DNA from: Dyadobacter sp. CY356
GTDB taxonomy: Bacteria > Bacteroidota > Bacteroidia > Cytophagales > Spirosomataceae
NCBI RefSeq assembly: GCF_021440195.1
Contig: NZ_JAJTSZ010000006.1
Span: forward strand, 1-64,000
Length of the DNA stretch: 64,000 nt
Direction: 5' to 3'
The position numbers and the translations under genes were made by a program. The notes below the pieces were generated by a model, which searched no databases, had not been told where the DNA came from, and saw only the letters and a list, made by a program, of their open reading frames with translations. Below are positions 45,156 to 54,108 of the stretch, one piece after another (position 1 is the first letter of the stretch; every line of letters begins with the position of its first letter).

Positions 45156-45299
45156 TATTTTTTATGCGCTATCACTTTTAATCTCCGGAAATCTATTTTT
45201 TCGGTTAATATAGTGACTTTACTTTAAAACCTATACCCTTAATAGTACTTTTAAATCTTTAAAATCACCAAAATCTGCCAGCCAGATATCAAATTTCTC

Positions 45300-45995
45300 T
45301 TACTCGTCTTTAAGCAGAATTGGTTTCAATACGGATGTCCACCGTTTGTAACCTTCCTCATTCATATGCAGACTGTCACTCATAAAAATACTGCCATCCG
45401 GACGACCATCTTTGATCATCACCGGCCAGATGTTGACATACTCGTGATTACGATCACTTTTTATAAAATCCATGATAAGTTTATTCGCCCTTTCAACCTC
45501 TGCTTTTTTACTCCAGCGTGACGGAGAAGGTTTTAATGAAATACCATAAATCTTTGCCTTTGGCTCATGATCATGAATCATCTTGGTAAGTTTTACATAC
45601 TCGTCCCTAACCTGTTCCGGCGTTTTTGACTTTTCCCCAAACATGTCATTTTCACAGTAGATGACGACGGTTTTGGGGTGATATTTAAAAATAGTTCTAT
45701 CCGCGTAATGGATCACTTCAGGAAATGTAGATCCGCCAAAACCGCGGTTGATAATCGGTAATGGAGCAAGATCCTGAGCCGCATTTTGCCATTTGGTAAA
45801 TGTTGAGCTCCCGGTGAAAACAATTCCACCCGGTGCAGGCATCTTTTCCATATCTTTCTTTTCAAAAGCCTGAATCGAACTCTCTGACCGGTCTACCGGA
45901 TAATCAGGCTCCCAGGATTTGTCCAGCGCAGAATAATTTGGCTTGTGACAGGAGGAGATAAAAAGAACACCAAGAATAACAAAATACTTTTTCAT
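45300..45995 (-). CDS. SGNH/GDSL-family hydrolase, lipoprotein
   Basis: A 231-residue lipoprotein: lipobox FISSC, so Cys16 is lipidated. SGNH blocks are all recognisable: G62-S-S64-T65 (nucleophile Ser64), GFGGST with the oxyanion Gly, ENDM with the Asn, and D207-S-L-H210 near the C-terminus. It is probably an esterase or carbohydrate acetylesterase acting at the inner or outer membrane surface; substrate unknown. A 15-bp perfect hairpin separates it from the upstream beta-barrel genes. Confidence 0.92.
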   Translation of the reverse strand: MKKYFVILGVLFISSCHKPNYSALDKSWEPDYPVDRSESSIQAFEKKDMEKMPAPGGIVFTGSSTFTKWQNAAQDLAPLPIINRGFGGSTFPEVIHYADRTIFKYHPKTVVIYCENDMFGEKSKTPEQVRDEYVKLTKMIHDHEPKAKIYGISLKPSPSRWSKKAEVERANKLIMDFIKSDRNHEYVNIWPVMIKDGRPDGSIFMSDSLHMNEEGYKRWTSVLKPILLKDE

Positions 45996-46003
45996 TGAAA
46001 CAA

Positions 46004-46046
46004 AAAAACGGTAGATACCTTTTAAGAAGGCGTATCTACCGTTTTT
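46004..46046 (-). terminator. Intrinsic terminator of the beta-barrel gene pair
   Basis: AAAAACGGTAGATAC and GTATCTACCGTTTTT are perfect 15-bp inverse copies with a 13-nt loop. On the minus strand it follows the 46.1-47.4 kb outer-membrane genes, whose last stop is at 46093. Confidence 0.9.
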
Positions 46047-46092
46047 CTAATAGTGTTTGGTTAATTATTTACTATTTGTACTTCAACTTCTT

Positions 46093-46785
46093 CTATAAAA
46101 AATAGCGAACACCAAAACCTACGCTTGGAAATTGAAAGGACGGTGAAAATTCATAATTAAATGCTTTTTGACTTATATCATAATCGCGATTATCCGGACC
46201 CGACTTCACGATGGAATAATTGGTATTTACAAAATTGGATACAGCTATATTACCCGTAATCCACCATTTCTCCGACAATTTGTAATACAATCCGGCACTC
46301 AAACCAGCAGAAAGCGAAACGACATTTGTCTTGGTTTTTATCAAAGAAACCCCATCACCCGCATTTGAATATTGGCTGGAATTATTGTAGCGAACACTAA
46401 CATCCGGTCCCACGAAAATCCCAACTTTCTCATTAAAGTGTTTGTAAAACTGCCAAAAGCGTCCTACTCCAACTCCAAAACCATTAATTCCATTTTTCTC
46501 ATTATTCGTAGGTATACCATTATTGTTAGTAGTAAAATTTTGTTTGCTACCGGAAAGGGATGTGTTGAGATTCCATCCGGAAGCTCTGGTACTGGTTTTA
46601 AATTTTCCTAACCCAACGTTGAAACTATAACCGTAATTATTCGAAGATTTTTGCAAATCAGGATTATTGTTGTTGAACATAATCGATGCAGATCCTGACA
46701 TGAATTTCTGCCCTTCCCATTGTGCCAATGCCGTTTGGGAAGAACCCAAAATAAGTATTGCTATGAAGTAAAATATATTTTTCAT
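46093..46785 (-). CDS. Outer-membrane beta-barrel protein (first of a tandem pair)
   Basis: A 230-residue protein with signal peptide (ends LAQ, residue 22) and an amphipathic beta-barrel of eight or more strands with the usual C-terminal aromatic (GFGVRYFL). Similar in design and in several segments (for example SPSFQF) to the neighbour at 46794-47456, so the pair probably arose by duplication. Porin-like family; no ligand evidence. Eight bases separate the two genes. Confidence 0.8.
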   Translation of the reverse strand: MKNIFYFIAILILGSSQTALAQWEGQKFMSGSASIMFNNNNPDLQKSSNNYGYSFNVGLGKFKTSTRASGWNLNTSLSGSKQNFTTNNNGIPTNNEKNGINGFGVGVGRFWQFYKHFNEKVGIFVGPDVSVRYNNSSQYSNAGDGVSLIKTKTNVVSLSAGLSAGLYYKLSEKWWITGNIAVSNFVNTNYSIVKSGPDNRDYDISQKAFNYEFSPSFQFPSVGFGVRYFL

Positions 46786-46793
46786 GATCAGAT

Positions 46794-47456
46794 TTAGTTT
46801 TTTTGAAGATACCAGGACGCTCTTACCGAGAAATAATTAGTTAATCCAGTTGTCACCGCAGAGTTGAAGTAGAAATTTTTAGTGGTCGGCAAATGATTAT
46901 ATCCTGCTGATAGTGACAAAAAATTCAGGTCCGTTTGCAAAGCAAATCTTGGTGTGATCCAATAGGAAATACCTGGCGTTACATATAATCCAGCAGAATA
47001 ACCGTCGTTTTTTTTCGCCTCACCATTACTCGTATTCTTGAAATGCAGATAAGCCAGATTCACCGAAGAATTCAAAAAGATAGCCCATTTTGGACTAAGT
47101 AATTTATAGTGTCTTACGTAGGGCGAAAGATTATAGGCAATGTTGCCACTCTTGGATAGATGATCCTGCCCTGAGTAGCTACTTTTGCTTTTTGAAAAGG
47201 CCATACTCGTACCAATACCTATTCCTATCATTCTATTTTCGCTCACAAATTTTCCAAACTGAAAAGAAGGGTTTAAATTGAATGTACTATACTTAGTATC
47301 ATAGTTGGCAGAATTTGACAAGCCGTCGCTTGCCTGATGGCTACCATTGAAATTAATTGTTGCGGCAACGTACTTCGTTCCCTTTTGCAGCTGTGCTTTA
47401 ACGGGCATAGCGACACCGATAAAGGCGGTTAAACCAATAAGAAGAGTTTTTTTCAT
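46794..47456 (-). CDS. Outer-membrane beta-barrel protein (second of a tandem pair)
   Basis: A 220-residue protein; signal peptide ends VKAQ (residue 21). Ends WYLQKN rather than an aromatic terminal residue, but the penultimate strand FSVRASWYL has the barrel pattern. Shares with its neighbour the motif SFQF, the alternation of Tyr/Asn-rich loops and equal length. It is the first gene of the two-gene transcript. Role unknown. Confidence 0.8.
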   Translation of the reverse strand: MKKTLLIGLTAFIGVAMPVKAQLQKGTKYVAATINFNGSHQASDGLSNSANYDTKYSTFNLNPSFQFGKFVSENRMIGIGIGTSMAFSKSKSSYSGQDHLSKSGNIAYNLSPYVRHYKLLSPKWAIFLNSSVNLAYLHFKNTSNGEAKKNDGYSAGLYVTPGISYWITPRFALQTDLNFLSLSAGYNHLPTTKNFYFNSAVTTGLTNYFSVRASWYLQKN

Positions 47457-47557
47457 GACTATGAGTAGTTGATTTCAAAGCCAATATAATGAAGAATATG
47501 TAACCAATAAACGATTTGTGAAAATTTAAATTATTTTAACAAAAAACATTAAAAAAA

Positions 47558-47582
47558 GAGGCCTGCACGTGGTGCGGCCTCT
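47558..47582 (-). terminator. Intrinsic terminator of the ABC/TolC operon
   Basis: AGAGGCCTGCAC and GTGCGGCCTCT pair with one bulged T around GTG. The minus-strand T-run follows (CCTCTTTTTTTAATG). It is about 80 bp after the TolC stop. Confidence 0.85.
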
Positions 47583-47662
47583 AAGTATTACCAACCTAAC
47601 TAACTAAGAAACTTTCCGCTTTCAGCCTTCGCCTCAAACTGTTTTCTATGTCAATATCTTTG

Positions 47663-48973
47663 TCAATATATCCCTGCCCAGTTACCCTGGCGGTAAAATT
47701 GAAGTAATCTTTGTTTCATCATATATTCATATTTTGCCTGAATCGCATTGGCCTGAGATTTCCCAAGGTTGGCCTTTGACAATGCGTACTCAAAAATGTT
47801 TGCGGTACCTGCATTCAGTTTACTTTCTACAACTGTGAAACTTGCAGTCAATGACTCCACCTGGCCTTGCGCGGCGCCATAGCGATCAGCAGTACTATTC
47901 ACATCCAAAACAGCCAATTCAACCGATTGACGCAACATTTGTTTTGCTATATCCGTCTGGTTTTGCGCCTGACGTTCCTGCACTTTTGCCAGTTCCACAC
48001 GTGGACGTGTCACCCACCGGCCCATGATCGGAATATTTAATCCCAGGCTTAACGAACCGTTTCGGGTTGCATTCAGCTGTTTAAAATAATCTAAATTTGT
48101 GTTTGTGGAAGCGTAAAATGCACCAATATTGGCACCTAAAACAAGCGACGGATAATTATTCGCCTTGATTGATTTCACTAAATAGTAATAACTCTTGCGG
48201 CTCAATTCAGCACTCTTAATTTCAGGAAACTGTTTCAGCGCATCTTCATAAACGGCCTGAATATCTTTCGAATCTGCCGGCCATTCAATAGGACTAAGCG
48301 GTTCGAAAATTACAGAATCGTCCGGTTCAAGATTCATTCTTTGAAACAAAGCCAATCTGGCTGTTTTATAATTATTCAAAGCTGTTACCATATCAAACTT
48401 ATCGTTCGCAAGCGTAGCTTTGATCTCGTAAAGTGTACTTTGCGCAGCAACTCCGGCATTCAATTGTTTTTCAACCCGGTCAACCTGTTGCTTGGAAGAC
48501 TCAACCTGCTGAACATAAGATTCATATAAAGATTTCGTTGCCAAAACATTTACATATCCCTGCAAAAGTAAAATCGTTTGGGCGTTTAATACTGCTTTTC
48601 TGTTTTCATCCGCCGATTCCTTCAAAACCTGACTTTGACGAATCTGATTCTGGATTTTAAAACCCTGAAATATATTCATCTGAAAATTGGCGCCGATGGA
48701 ACTGTAATTGTAAAGCTCATCAATATACGCATTGGTATACTGGTCAATACTACGTCCAAGATTCAAACTGTGATTAGCTCCAACATAAATCTGTGGGAAA
48801 ATCAACGATTTCGTCTGACGCAGATTTGCCTGCGCTGCTTCTGCCTGAAGATTTCCAGCACGGTAAGTGAGGTTATTTCTGGATAGAAGTTCAACACAAT
48901 CCGCAAGGCTAAGCGTTTTTTGCGCCTGTGCAAACCAGGGAAAAAGACAAAAAAGTAGTAATAAACGTTTCAT
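47663..48973 (-). CDS. TolC-family outer-membrane efflux protein
   Basis: A 436-residue trimeric outer-membrane channel subunit. From ATG 48973, the signal peptide is MKRLLLLFCLFPWFAQAQ; an in-frame start at 49024 is rejected because it lies inside the ABC ATPase gene and precedes a second obvious signal peptide. Typical outer-membrane-efflux repeat features: long coiled-coil heptads with Ala/Gln/Asn (for example GVAAQSTLYEIKATLANDKFD and NIFEYALSKANLGKSQANA), two structural repeats. Second gene of an operon with an ABC ATPase 34 bp upstream, but no periplasmic adaptor is present. Confidence 0.9.
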   Translation of the reverse strand: MKRLLLLFCLFPWFAQAQKTLSLADCVELLSRNNLTYRAGNLQAEAAQANLRQTKSLIFPQIYVGANHSLNLGRSIDQYTNAYIDELYNYSSIGANFQMNIFQGFKIQNQIRQSQVLKESADENRKAVLNAQTILLLQGYVNVLATKSLYESYVQQVESSKQQVDRVEKQLNAGVAAQSTLYEIKATLANDKFDMVTALNNYKTARLALFQRMNLEPDDSVIFEPLSPIEWPADSKDIQAVYEDALKQFPEIKSAELSRKSYYYLVKSIKANNYPSLVLGANIGAFYASTNTNLDYFKQLNATRNGSLSLGLNIPIMGRWVTRPRVELAKVQERQAQNQTDIAKQMLRQSVELAVLDVNSTADRYGAAQGQVESLTASFTVVESKLNAGTANIFEYALSKANLGKSQANAIQAKYEYMMKQRLLQFYRQGNWAGIY

Positions 48974-49007
48974 GACTAATAGATAGGTTATAGAGGAAAA
49001 GTGCGAA

Positions 49008-49670
49008 TCAGGCCAGCCAGCCATCTTTCAGCCTGATTACACGGTTCCCATACGTAGCATTAGCTTCCGAGTGAGTTACCTGCACAATCGTTACTTTATC
49101 TTCCTGATTGAGTTTTTGAAATAATTCCATAATTTCCACCGCCTGTTCAGAATGCAGATTTCCGGTTGGCTCATCAGCAAAAATCACTTTTGGATTATGC
49201 ACAATAGCACGGGCCACACCTACCAATTGCTGTTGTCCACCAGAAAGCTGATGCGGAAAAAGATCTTTCTTGGCAACCATATTAAATCTGTCCAGCAATT
49301 CAGCCACGCGGCTTTTTCTTTCAGATCCTGAAACACCTTTGTAAAGCAACGGCGTTTCGATGTTTTCATAAACGGTCAGTTCGTCAATCAAATGATAAGC
49401 CTGAAATACGAAACCAATATGATGACGGTGTAATTCCGTACGTTTTTTCTCGGTAAGTTTTTGAACCGGCTCGTCCAGAAAAAGATATTCACCTTCCGAC
49501 GGCTCTTCAAGCAATCCTAAAATATGCAGCAAAGTTGACTTCCCTGAGCCTGACGGACCCATGATGGAGACAAATTCGCCTTCTTTAATATTCAAATCAA
49601 TATGGCGCAACACATATGTTTTGCCAAAACCTGCCGGATAGTGCTTGGAAATTTTTTCTAATTTGATCAT
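49008..49670 (-). CDS. LolD/MacB-type ABC transporter ATP-binding protein
   Basis: A 220-residue ATPase: Walker A GPSGSGKS (38-45), Q-loop [16 protein letters not shown] (88-103), signature LSGGQQQL (142-149) and Walker [12 protein letters not shown] (162-172). This is the MacB/LolD clade. In the signature the normal LSGGQQQR/VAIARA is [14 protein letters not shown]: the conserved Arg is Leu, a mild deviation. Its partners (a FtsX-type permease and adaptor) are not in this operon; TolC follows. Confidence 0.92.
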   Translation of the reverse strand: MIKLEKISKHYPAGFGKTYVLRHIDLNIKEGEFVSIMGPSGSGKSTLLHILGLLEEPSEGEYLFLDEPVQKLTEKKRTELHRHHIGFVFQAYHLIDELTVYENIETPLLYKGVSGSERKSRVAELLDRFNMVAKKDLFPHQLSGGQQQLVGVARAIVHNPKVIFADEPTGNLHSEQAVEIMELFQKLNQEDKVTIVQVTHSEANATYGNRVIRLKDGWLA

Positions 49671-49817
49671 TATAAATTATGATTTGAGATTTTGATTCAC
49701 AAGAATAAAGACATTTACCGGTGATTCTCTTTCTCTTTTGTTTATTTCGTTTTCAAAAAGCCTTGCCACAGTTTTTTATCATTGTATATCAAATAGTTAT
49801 ATTTTCAAATAAAATAA

Positions 49818-49859
49818 AACCGTCCGAAATCGTACACTTTTGTACGGTTTCGGACGGTT
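49818..49859. terminator. Long hairpin after the alkaline phosphatase gene
   Basis: AACCGTCCGAAATCGTACA and TGTACGGTTTCGGACGGTT are 19-bp inverse copies with one mismatch around CTTT. It lies 21 bases after the phosphatase stop and before the ABC ATPase promoter. T-runs are weak, so it may work by structure. Confidence 0.7.
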
Positions 49860-49880
49860 AAAATCCGTATGATTATGTTA

Positions 49881-51296
49881 TCAGCTTCTCTTTCTGACAT
49901 CTGCGGCATCCAGCATAAAATTATGCAGATCCGTGTTTTTCACAAATGGTTTCAGCATTTCGCTTCCAGGACCAAACATCGCCAATTCGACGTAATCCGC
50001 AGAATGATCCATACCTGCCCAACCGATAGAAGTATATGCAGATTGTATCTGGCCAAGTTCTTTAAATGGCAGTTTTTTAGGATTGTATAATCCTTCTTCA
50101 TTCAAAGTGGTATAATGCGCCAGCAAACTTTCAGCTTCTGCTTTTTTAATGGCATAACCTTGTGCTTCTTCCAATCTTTCAACAATCTGGGAAGCGGTTG
50201 AGTTTTTGTTAATTCCGTTTAAAACCCAATCATTGCTATGCTTGAAATGATGCATATAATCGAAATTGTTCTCTGTCATTGAGCCCGAAAACAATCCCGG
50301 ATTGGCATTGCCGTGATCGGTTGTGATGATGACAAGCGTCTCTTTGTCCTGTTCTGCAAAATCGATGGCAACTTTGATAGCATCGTCGAAAGCGATCTGG
50401 TCATAAAGCAATCCGGCAGAATCATTGGAATGAGCAGCCCAATCCACTTTCCCACCTTCTACCTGCATTACAAAGCCTTTTTTGTTCTTTTTTAATTTAT
50501 CAAGCGCCGCTTTTGTCATTTCAGCCAAAGTGGGAACTTGCTCAATTAACGTTGTATCATGCTGATGATCTACTGAAAATGGCAAGGCATTATCCGCAAA
50601 TACACCAAGTAAAGGTTTTGTTTCCGAAGAAGAAATGTTAAGTAATTCCTTTTTCGTTTTAACGGTTATATACCCGGCTTCATCGAATTTTTTGTATACA
50701 TCATCCTTGTCTTTTCTTTTGGCCGGATCAAAATAATCCTGACCGCCACCCATCATGACATCAAATTTCAATGGCAGATATTGAAGCGCAATATCATTCT
50801 GATCTCCTCTTGATTTATTATTGATACAAAAACCTGCCGGCGTTGCATGCGTGATCGGCACAGAAGTGACACAGCCAACAGACTTTCCGGCTTCTTTAAA
50901 TTTTTGCAGAATTGGTTTGTTATAACTTCCATCCGGATTCGCATTTAAAGATCCGTTATTCACCCGCACTCCCCCGCCCCAGGCTGAACTGGCAGCGGCA
51001 GAATCAGTAACAAAAGAATTTGCAGAAGCGGTGTCCATAAATGCACGTTTTGCCTTATTATCAAGATACAATTGCATCCAATGGCTTTGTCTTCCTTCTT
51101 TTCTTTGTAATAAAAGACTGGACATATTGAGTGTACCGGTACTCATACCATCACTCACCATGAAAATTATATTTTTGGCAACAGTACCACTTCCTTTTAT
51201 TATCCTGTCATTATTTCCCAATAAATCCAATGGAGAAAACAACGAACCCGCCGCAACCGTCAGGGAGGAATTTCTAAAAAAATCTCTTCTTTTCAT
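49881..51296 (-). CDS. Alkaline phosphatase (PhoA family), Tat-type signal
   Basis: A 471-residue phosphomonoesterase. The N-terminus has MKRRDFF, a twin-arginine-like motif, then a hydrophobic segment to about 25. Catalytic features: metal ligand D49 (MVSDGMSTG), the nucleophile S99 in VTDSAAASSAW, later EGGKVDWAAH, DHGN and a final AWAGMDHS-type region (GMDHSAD) with the metal His. It releases phosphate from organic esters outside the cytoplasm. It is monocistronic with a -7 element TAAGTTTG at 51346-51353 (minus strand). No Pho box searched. Confidence 0.93.
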   Translation of the reverse strand: MKRRDFFRNSSLTVAAGSLFSPLDLLGNNDRIIKGSGTVAKNIIFMVSDGMSTGTLNMSSLLLQRKEGRQSHWMQLYLDNKAKRAFMDTASANSFVTDSAAASSAWGGGVRVNNGSLNANPDGSYNKPILQKFKEAGKSVGCVTSVPITHATPAGFCINNKSRGDQNDIALQYLPLKFDVMMGGGQDYFDPAKRKDKDDVYKKFDEAGYITVKTKKELLNISSSETKPLLGVFADNALPFSVDHQHDTTLIEQVPTLAEMTKAALDKLKKNKKGFVMQVEGGKVDWAAHSNDSAGLLYDQIAFDDAIKVAIDFAEQDKETLVIITTDHGNANPGLFSGSMTENNFDYMHHFKHSNDWVLNGINKNSTASQIVERLEEAQGYAIKKAEAESLLAHYTTLNEEGLYNPKKLPFKELGQIQSAYTSIGWAGMDHSADYVELAMFGPGSEMLKPFVKNTDLHNFMLDAADVRKRS

Positions 51297-51918
51297 TTCA
51301 ATATTTTGATCATTTTCCGCCGGATTGACGATTTTGAATAACTGACAAACTTATGTTTTGTATGTTATCAGATGATGAGGAAAGTGTTGTATTTGAGTTA
51401 AGTTGAAGCCTTATTTGTTGTAAGAAGAAACATTTTCGAATTTCCAGGAGACTCCTTCGGAGTCAGGTAACGGAACATGACAATCATTTGCTAAAACAGG
51501 ACACCACATAAAGTAATTTTCTACCTGTTTAATAATTTTTCAGTTTTGAAAGATCATGATTATCAATTAGATAAGATCCTACGCTATATTGATTGATTGG
51601 CCGATTTCAGACAGATTATCTTTCACTTCACTAAGATAATATCCTGACTATATAAATCGCCTAACGACTTCTTGCTATTAATGACCGCTCGTTAGAGCAT
51701 CCTGCTTAAAGAAAAAACTCGAAAATTCCATTGTTGGCTCCGTCAGGAGCCTCCTGTTTTATACGACCTATTTCTGTTAAAACGCATTACATATATATTT
51801 AATTGTTACCCCAAAATCCACACAACCCAATAATTTATTTGAATCTCAACATTATTCAATCAAAACGATTAACTTCACTTTTTACTGAAAACAGTATCTA
51901 AATCACCTGAACCCATTA
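51297..51918. other. Intergenic stretch with degenerate hairpins, no gene
   Basis: 622 bp between divergent genes. It holds a -7 element for the phosphatase (51346-51353, minus strand), the palindrome GACTCCTTCGGAGTC (51450-51464), an ATTATCTT/AAGATAAT inverted repeat (51615-51640), and GGCTCCGTCAGGAGCC (51736-51751). The two GC-rich mini-hairpins, each close to CAGG/CCTG, look like remnants of one repeat family. No reading frame is convincing. Confidence 0.5.
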
Positions 51919-54030
51919 ATGAAAAAGATCTTTTTACCTGCCATCGTTCTTATGGCTGTTTTACTTGTGTCGGCACGACTTACGATTGACGACAAAAAGA
52001 AATCATCAGACGCCGACTGGCCGGAATATCTCGGCGGTTCCGATCGTAATCATTACTCGACTTTAACACAAATAAATACTTCCAATGTAGGGCAGATTAC
52101 GAAAGCCTGGGAATACCACTCGCTGGATTCCGGACAGGTGCAATGTAATCCAATCATTATTAACGGAACTTTATATGGCGTGACGGCGACAAATCAGGTT
52201 TTCGCGCTGGACGCAGCAACCGGGAAAGAAAAATGGAAATTTGCAGCAGGAAAAGCTGGCGGACTAAATACTAATCGCGGCGTAACGTATTGGACAAGCG
52301 GCAGCGAGTCCAGAATTCTGTATGCCTACGATTCCTGGCTTTATGCGCTGGATGCGAATACAGGTCAACCAATTAAATCCTTCGGAGAGGATGGAAAAGT
52401 AAGTTTGAAAAAAGGATTAGGAGAAACTGCGAAAGATAAATTTGTAATTTCAAATACGCCCGGAACGCTTTTCGAAGACCTGATCATGATGCCGCTTCGA
52501 CTTTCAGAAGGGCCAGATGCGGCTCCCGGAAATATCCAGGCATTTAATGTCCGCACCGGAGAATTGGCCTGGGTCTTCCATACAATCCCTCACCCAGGGG
52601 AATTTGGCTATAATACCTGGCCGAAAGATGTTTATAAAAATACAGAAGTTGGTGCCGCTAACAACTGGGCAGGTATGGCGGTTGACAAAAAACGAGGTAT
52701 TTTGTTTGTGCCAACCGGTTCGGCAGGTTTTGATTTTTATGGTGGCAACCGCGCCGGACAAAATCTGTTTGCCAACAGTTTATTGGCGCTGAATGCCAGA
52801 ACTGGTAAGAGAATGTGGCATTTCCAGCTTGTTCATCACGACATCTGGGATCGTGATATACCCGCACCGCCAAATTTGGTTACGATAAAAAAAGATGGAA
52901 AAACCATTGACGCTGTCGCACAAGTAACAAAAGCAGGATTTGTTTACGTTTTTGACCGGGTGACTGGAAAACCTGTTTATCCAATTAACGAGATTCCTGT
53001 TCCCAAAAGTGATATTCCGGAAGAGAAAGTTTGGCCAACGCAGCCTGTTCCTACTTTACCAAAACCATATGCGCGTACCACTTTCGCTGAATCAGACATT
53101 AACCCGCATTCTGCTGACCGTGATTCTTTGTTAAATGTTTATCGGAAAGCCAATAAAGGCATGTTTCATCCTTTTGGAAAAACGCCAACAATCATTTTGC
53201 CCGGCTTCGATGGAGGCGCGGAATGGGGCGGTGCGGCGGTGGATCCTGATGGCATTATGTATGTCAATGCAAACGAAATGCCCTGGATTGCAAGCCTTGC
53301 ACCAACACCAAAGGATGATGAATTGTCTAATTTAAGTCCGGGTCAACGGGTTTATACTTTGAATTGTGTGGTATGCCACGGCCCTGAACGCAAGGGAAAT
53401 CCCAAAAGCGGTTATCCATCACTGGTTGATATTGGTCAAAGAAGAGAGCGTGATTATGTAGCCAAACTCATTACGAGTGGAAAAGGGATGATGCCAGGTT
53501 TTACAAGCATTACCGGAGCTGAAAAACAGGCACTTATTGCATTTTTGTTTGGAGATGAAAAAGTAGAGGTTGTATCTGAAAACAAAAACAAAAAGGGGCC
53601 TTTTGTACCGTATAAATTTAACGGTTATAACAAATTTCTTGATAGCAAAGGGTATCCGGCGATTAGTCCGCCCTGGGGTACTTTAACAGCTATTGATTTG
53701 AATACCGGAAAACATGTCTGGCAAAAAACCCTGGGAGAATTTAAAGAACTTACAGCAAAAGGTATTGCCCCAACGGGTACGGAAAATTATGGCGGACCAG
53801 TGATAACAGCCGGCGGATTGTTATTTATCGCGGCTACAAAAGACGGGATGTTCAGAGCTTTTGATAAAAAAACAGGGAAACTTCTGTGGCAAACTGAATT
53901 GACTGCGGCTGGTTTTGCCACGCCGAGTACTTATGAAGTGAATGGAAAACAATATGTTGTTGTGGCATGTGGCGGGACAAAATTAGGCACGAAAAAGGGT
54001 GATAGTTATGTGGCTTTTGCACTGCCATAA
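51919..54030 (+). CDS. PQQ-dependent dehydrogenase with inserted cytochrome c domain
   Basis: A 703-residue secreted quinoprotein. Signal anchor at 1-22, then PQQ beta-propeller repeats (ALDAATGKEKW, ALNARTGKRMW, AIDLNTGKHVW, AFDKKTGKLLW). The segment QLVHHDIWDRDIPAPPNL (303-320) is characteristic of sugar/alcohol quinoprotein dehydrogenases of the membrane-bound glucose dehydrogenase type. A class I cytochrome c domain is inserted at about 470-547: heme motif C483-V-V-C-H487 and an axial Met at 524/525 (GKGMMPGF). Electrons therefore pass from PQQH2 to its own heme and on to the respiratory chain. The substrate is probably a sugar or polyol; no pqq synthesis genes are visible. Confidence 0.92.
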   Translation: MKKIFLPAIVLMAVLLVSARLTIDDKKKSSDADWPEYLGGSDRNHYSTLTQINTSNVGQITKAWEYHSLDSGQVQCNPIIINGTLYGVTATNQVFALDAATGKEKWKFAAGKAGGLNTNRGVTYWTSGSESRILYAYDSWLYALDANTGQPIKSFGEDGKVSLKKGLGETAKDKFVISNTPGTLFEDLIMMPLRLSEGPDAAPGNIQAFNVRTGELAWVFHTIPHPGEFGYNTWPKDVYKNTEVGAANNWAGMAVDKKRGILFVPTGSAGFDFYGGNRAGQNLFANSLLALNARTGKRMWHFQLVHHDIWDRDIPAPPNLVTIKKDGKTIDAVAQVTKAGFVYVFDRVTGKPVYPINEIPVPKSDIPEEKVWPTQPVPTLPKPYARTTFAESDINPHSADRDSLLNVYRKANKGMFHPFGKTPTIILPGFDGGAEWGGAAVDPDGIMYVNANEMPWIASLAPTPKDDELSNLSPGQRVYTLNCVVCHGPERKGNPKSGYPSLVDIGQRRERDYVAKLITSGKGMMPGFTSITGAEKQALIAFLFGDEKVEVVSENKNKKGPFVPYKFNGYNKFLDSKGYPAISPPWGTLTAIDLNTGKHVWQKTLGEFKELTAKGIAPTGTENYGGPVITAGGLLFIAATKDGMFRAFDKKTGKLLWQTELTAAGFATPSTYEVNGKQYVVVACGGTKLGTKKGDSYVAFALP

Positions 54031-54044
54031 TTTTATTTCAAATT

Positions 54045-54107
54045 AAAAACGGATCGTGCACATTATGTCACCCTTTCAGGGTTCGGATTTCGCACGATTC
54101 GTTTTTT
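54045..54107 (+). terminator. Intrinsic terminator of the PQQ dehydrogenase gene, with a repeat hairpin in its loop
   Basis: AAAAACGGATCGTGC (54045-54059) and GCACGATTCGTTTTT (54092-54106) form a 15-bp stem with one mismatch and a T-run. The 32-nt loop contains the palindrome ACCCTTTCAGGGT with its flanking GTC, which is the inverse of the CCCTGAAAGGG element that closes the tandem array at 55.2 kb. Confidence 0.85.
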
Positions 54108-54108
54108 C

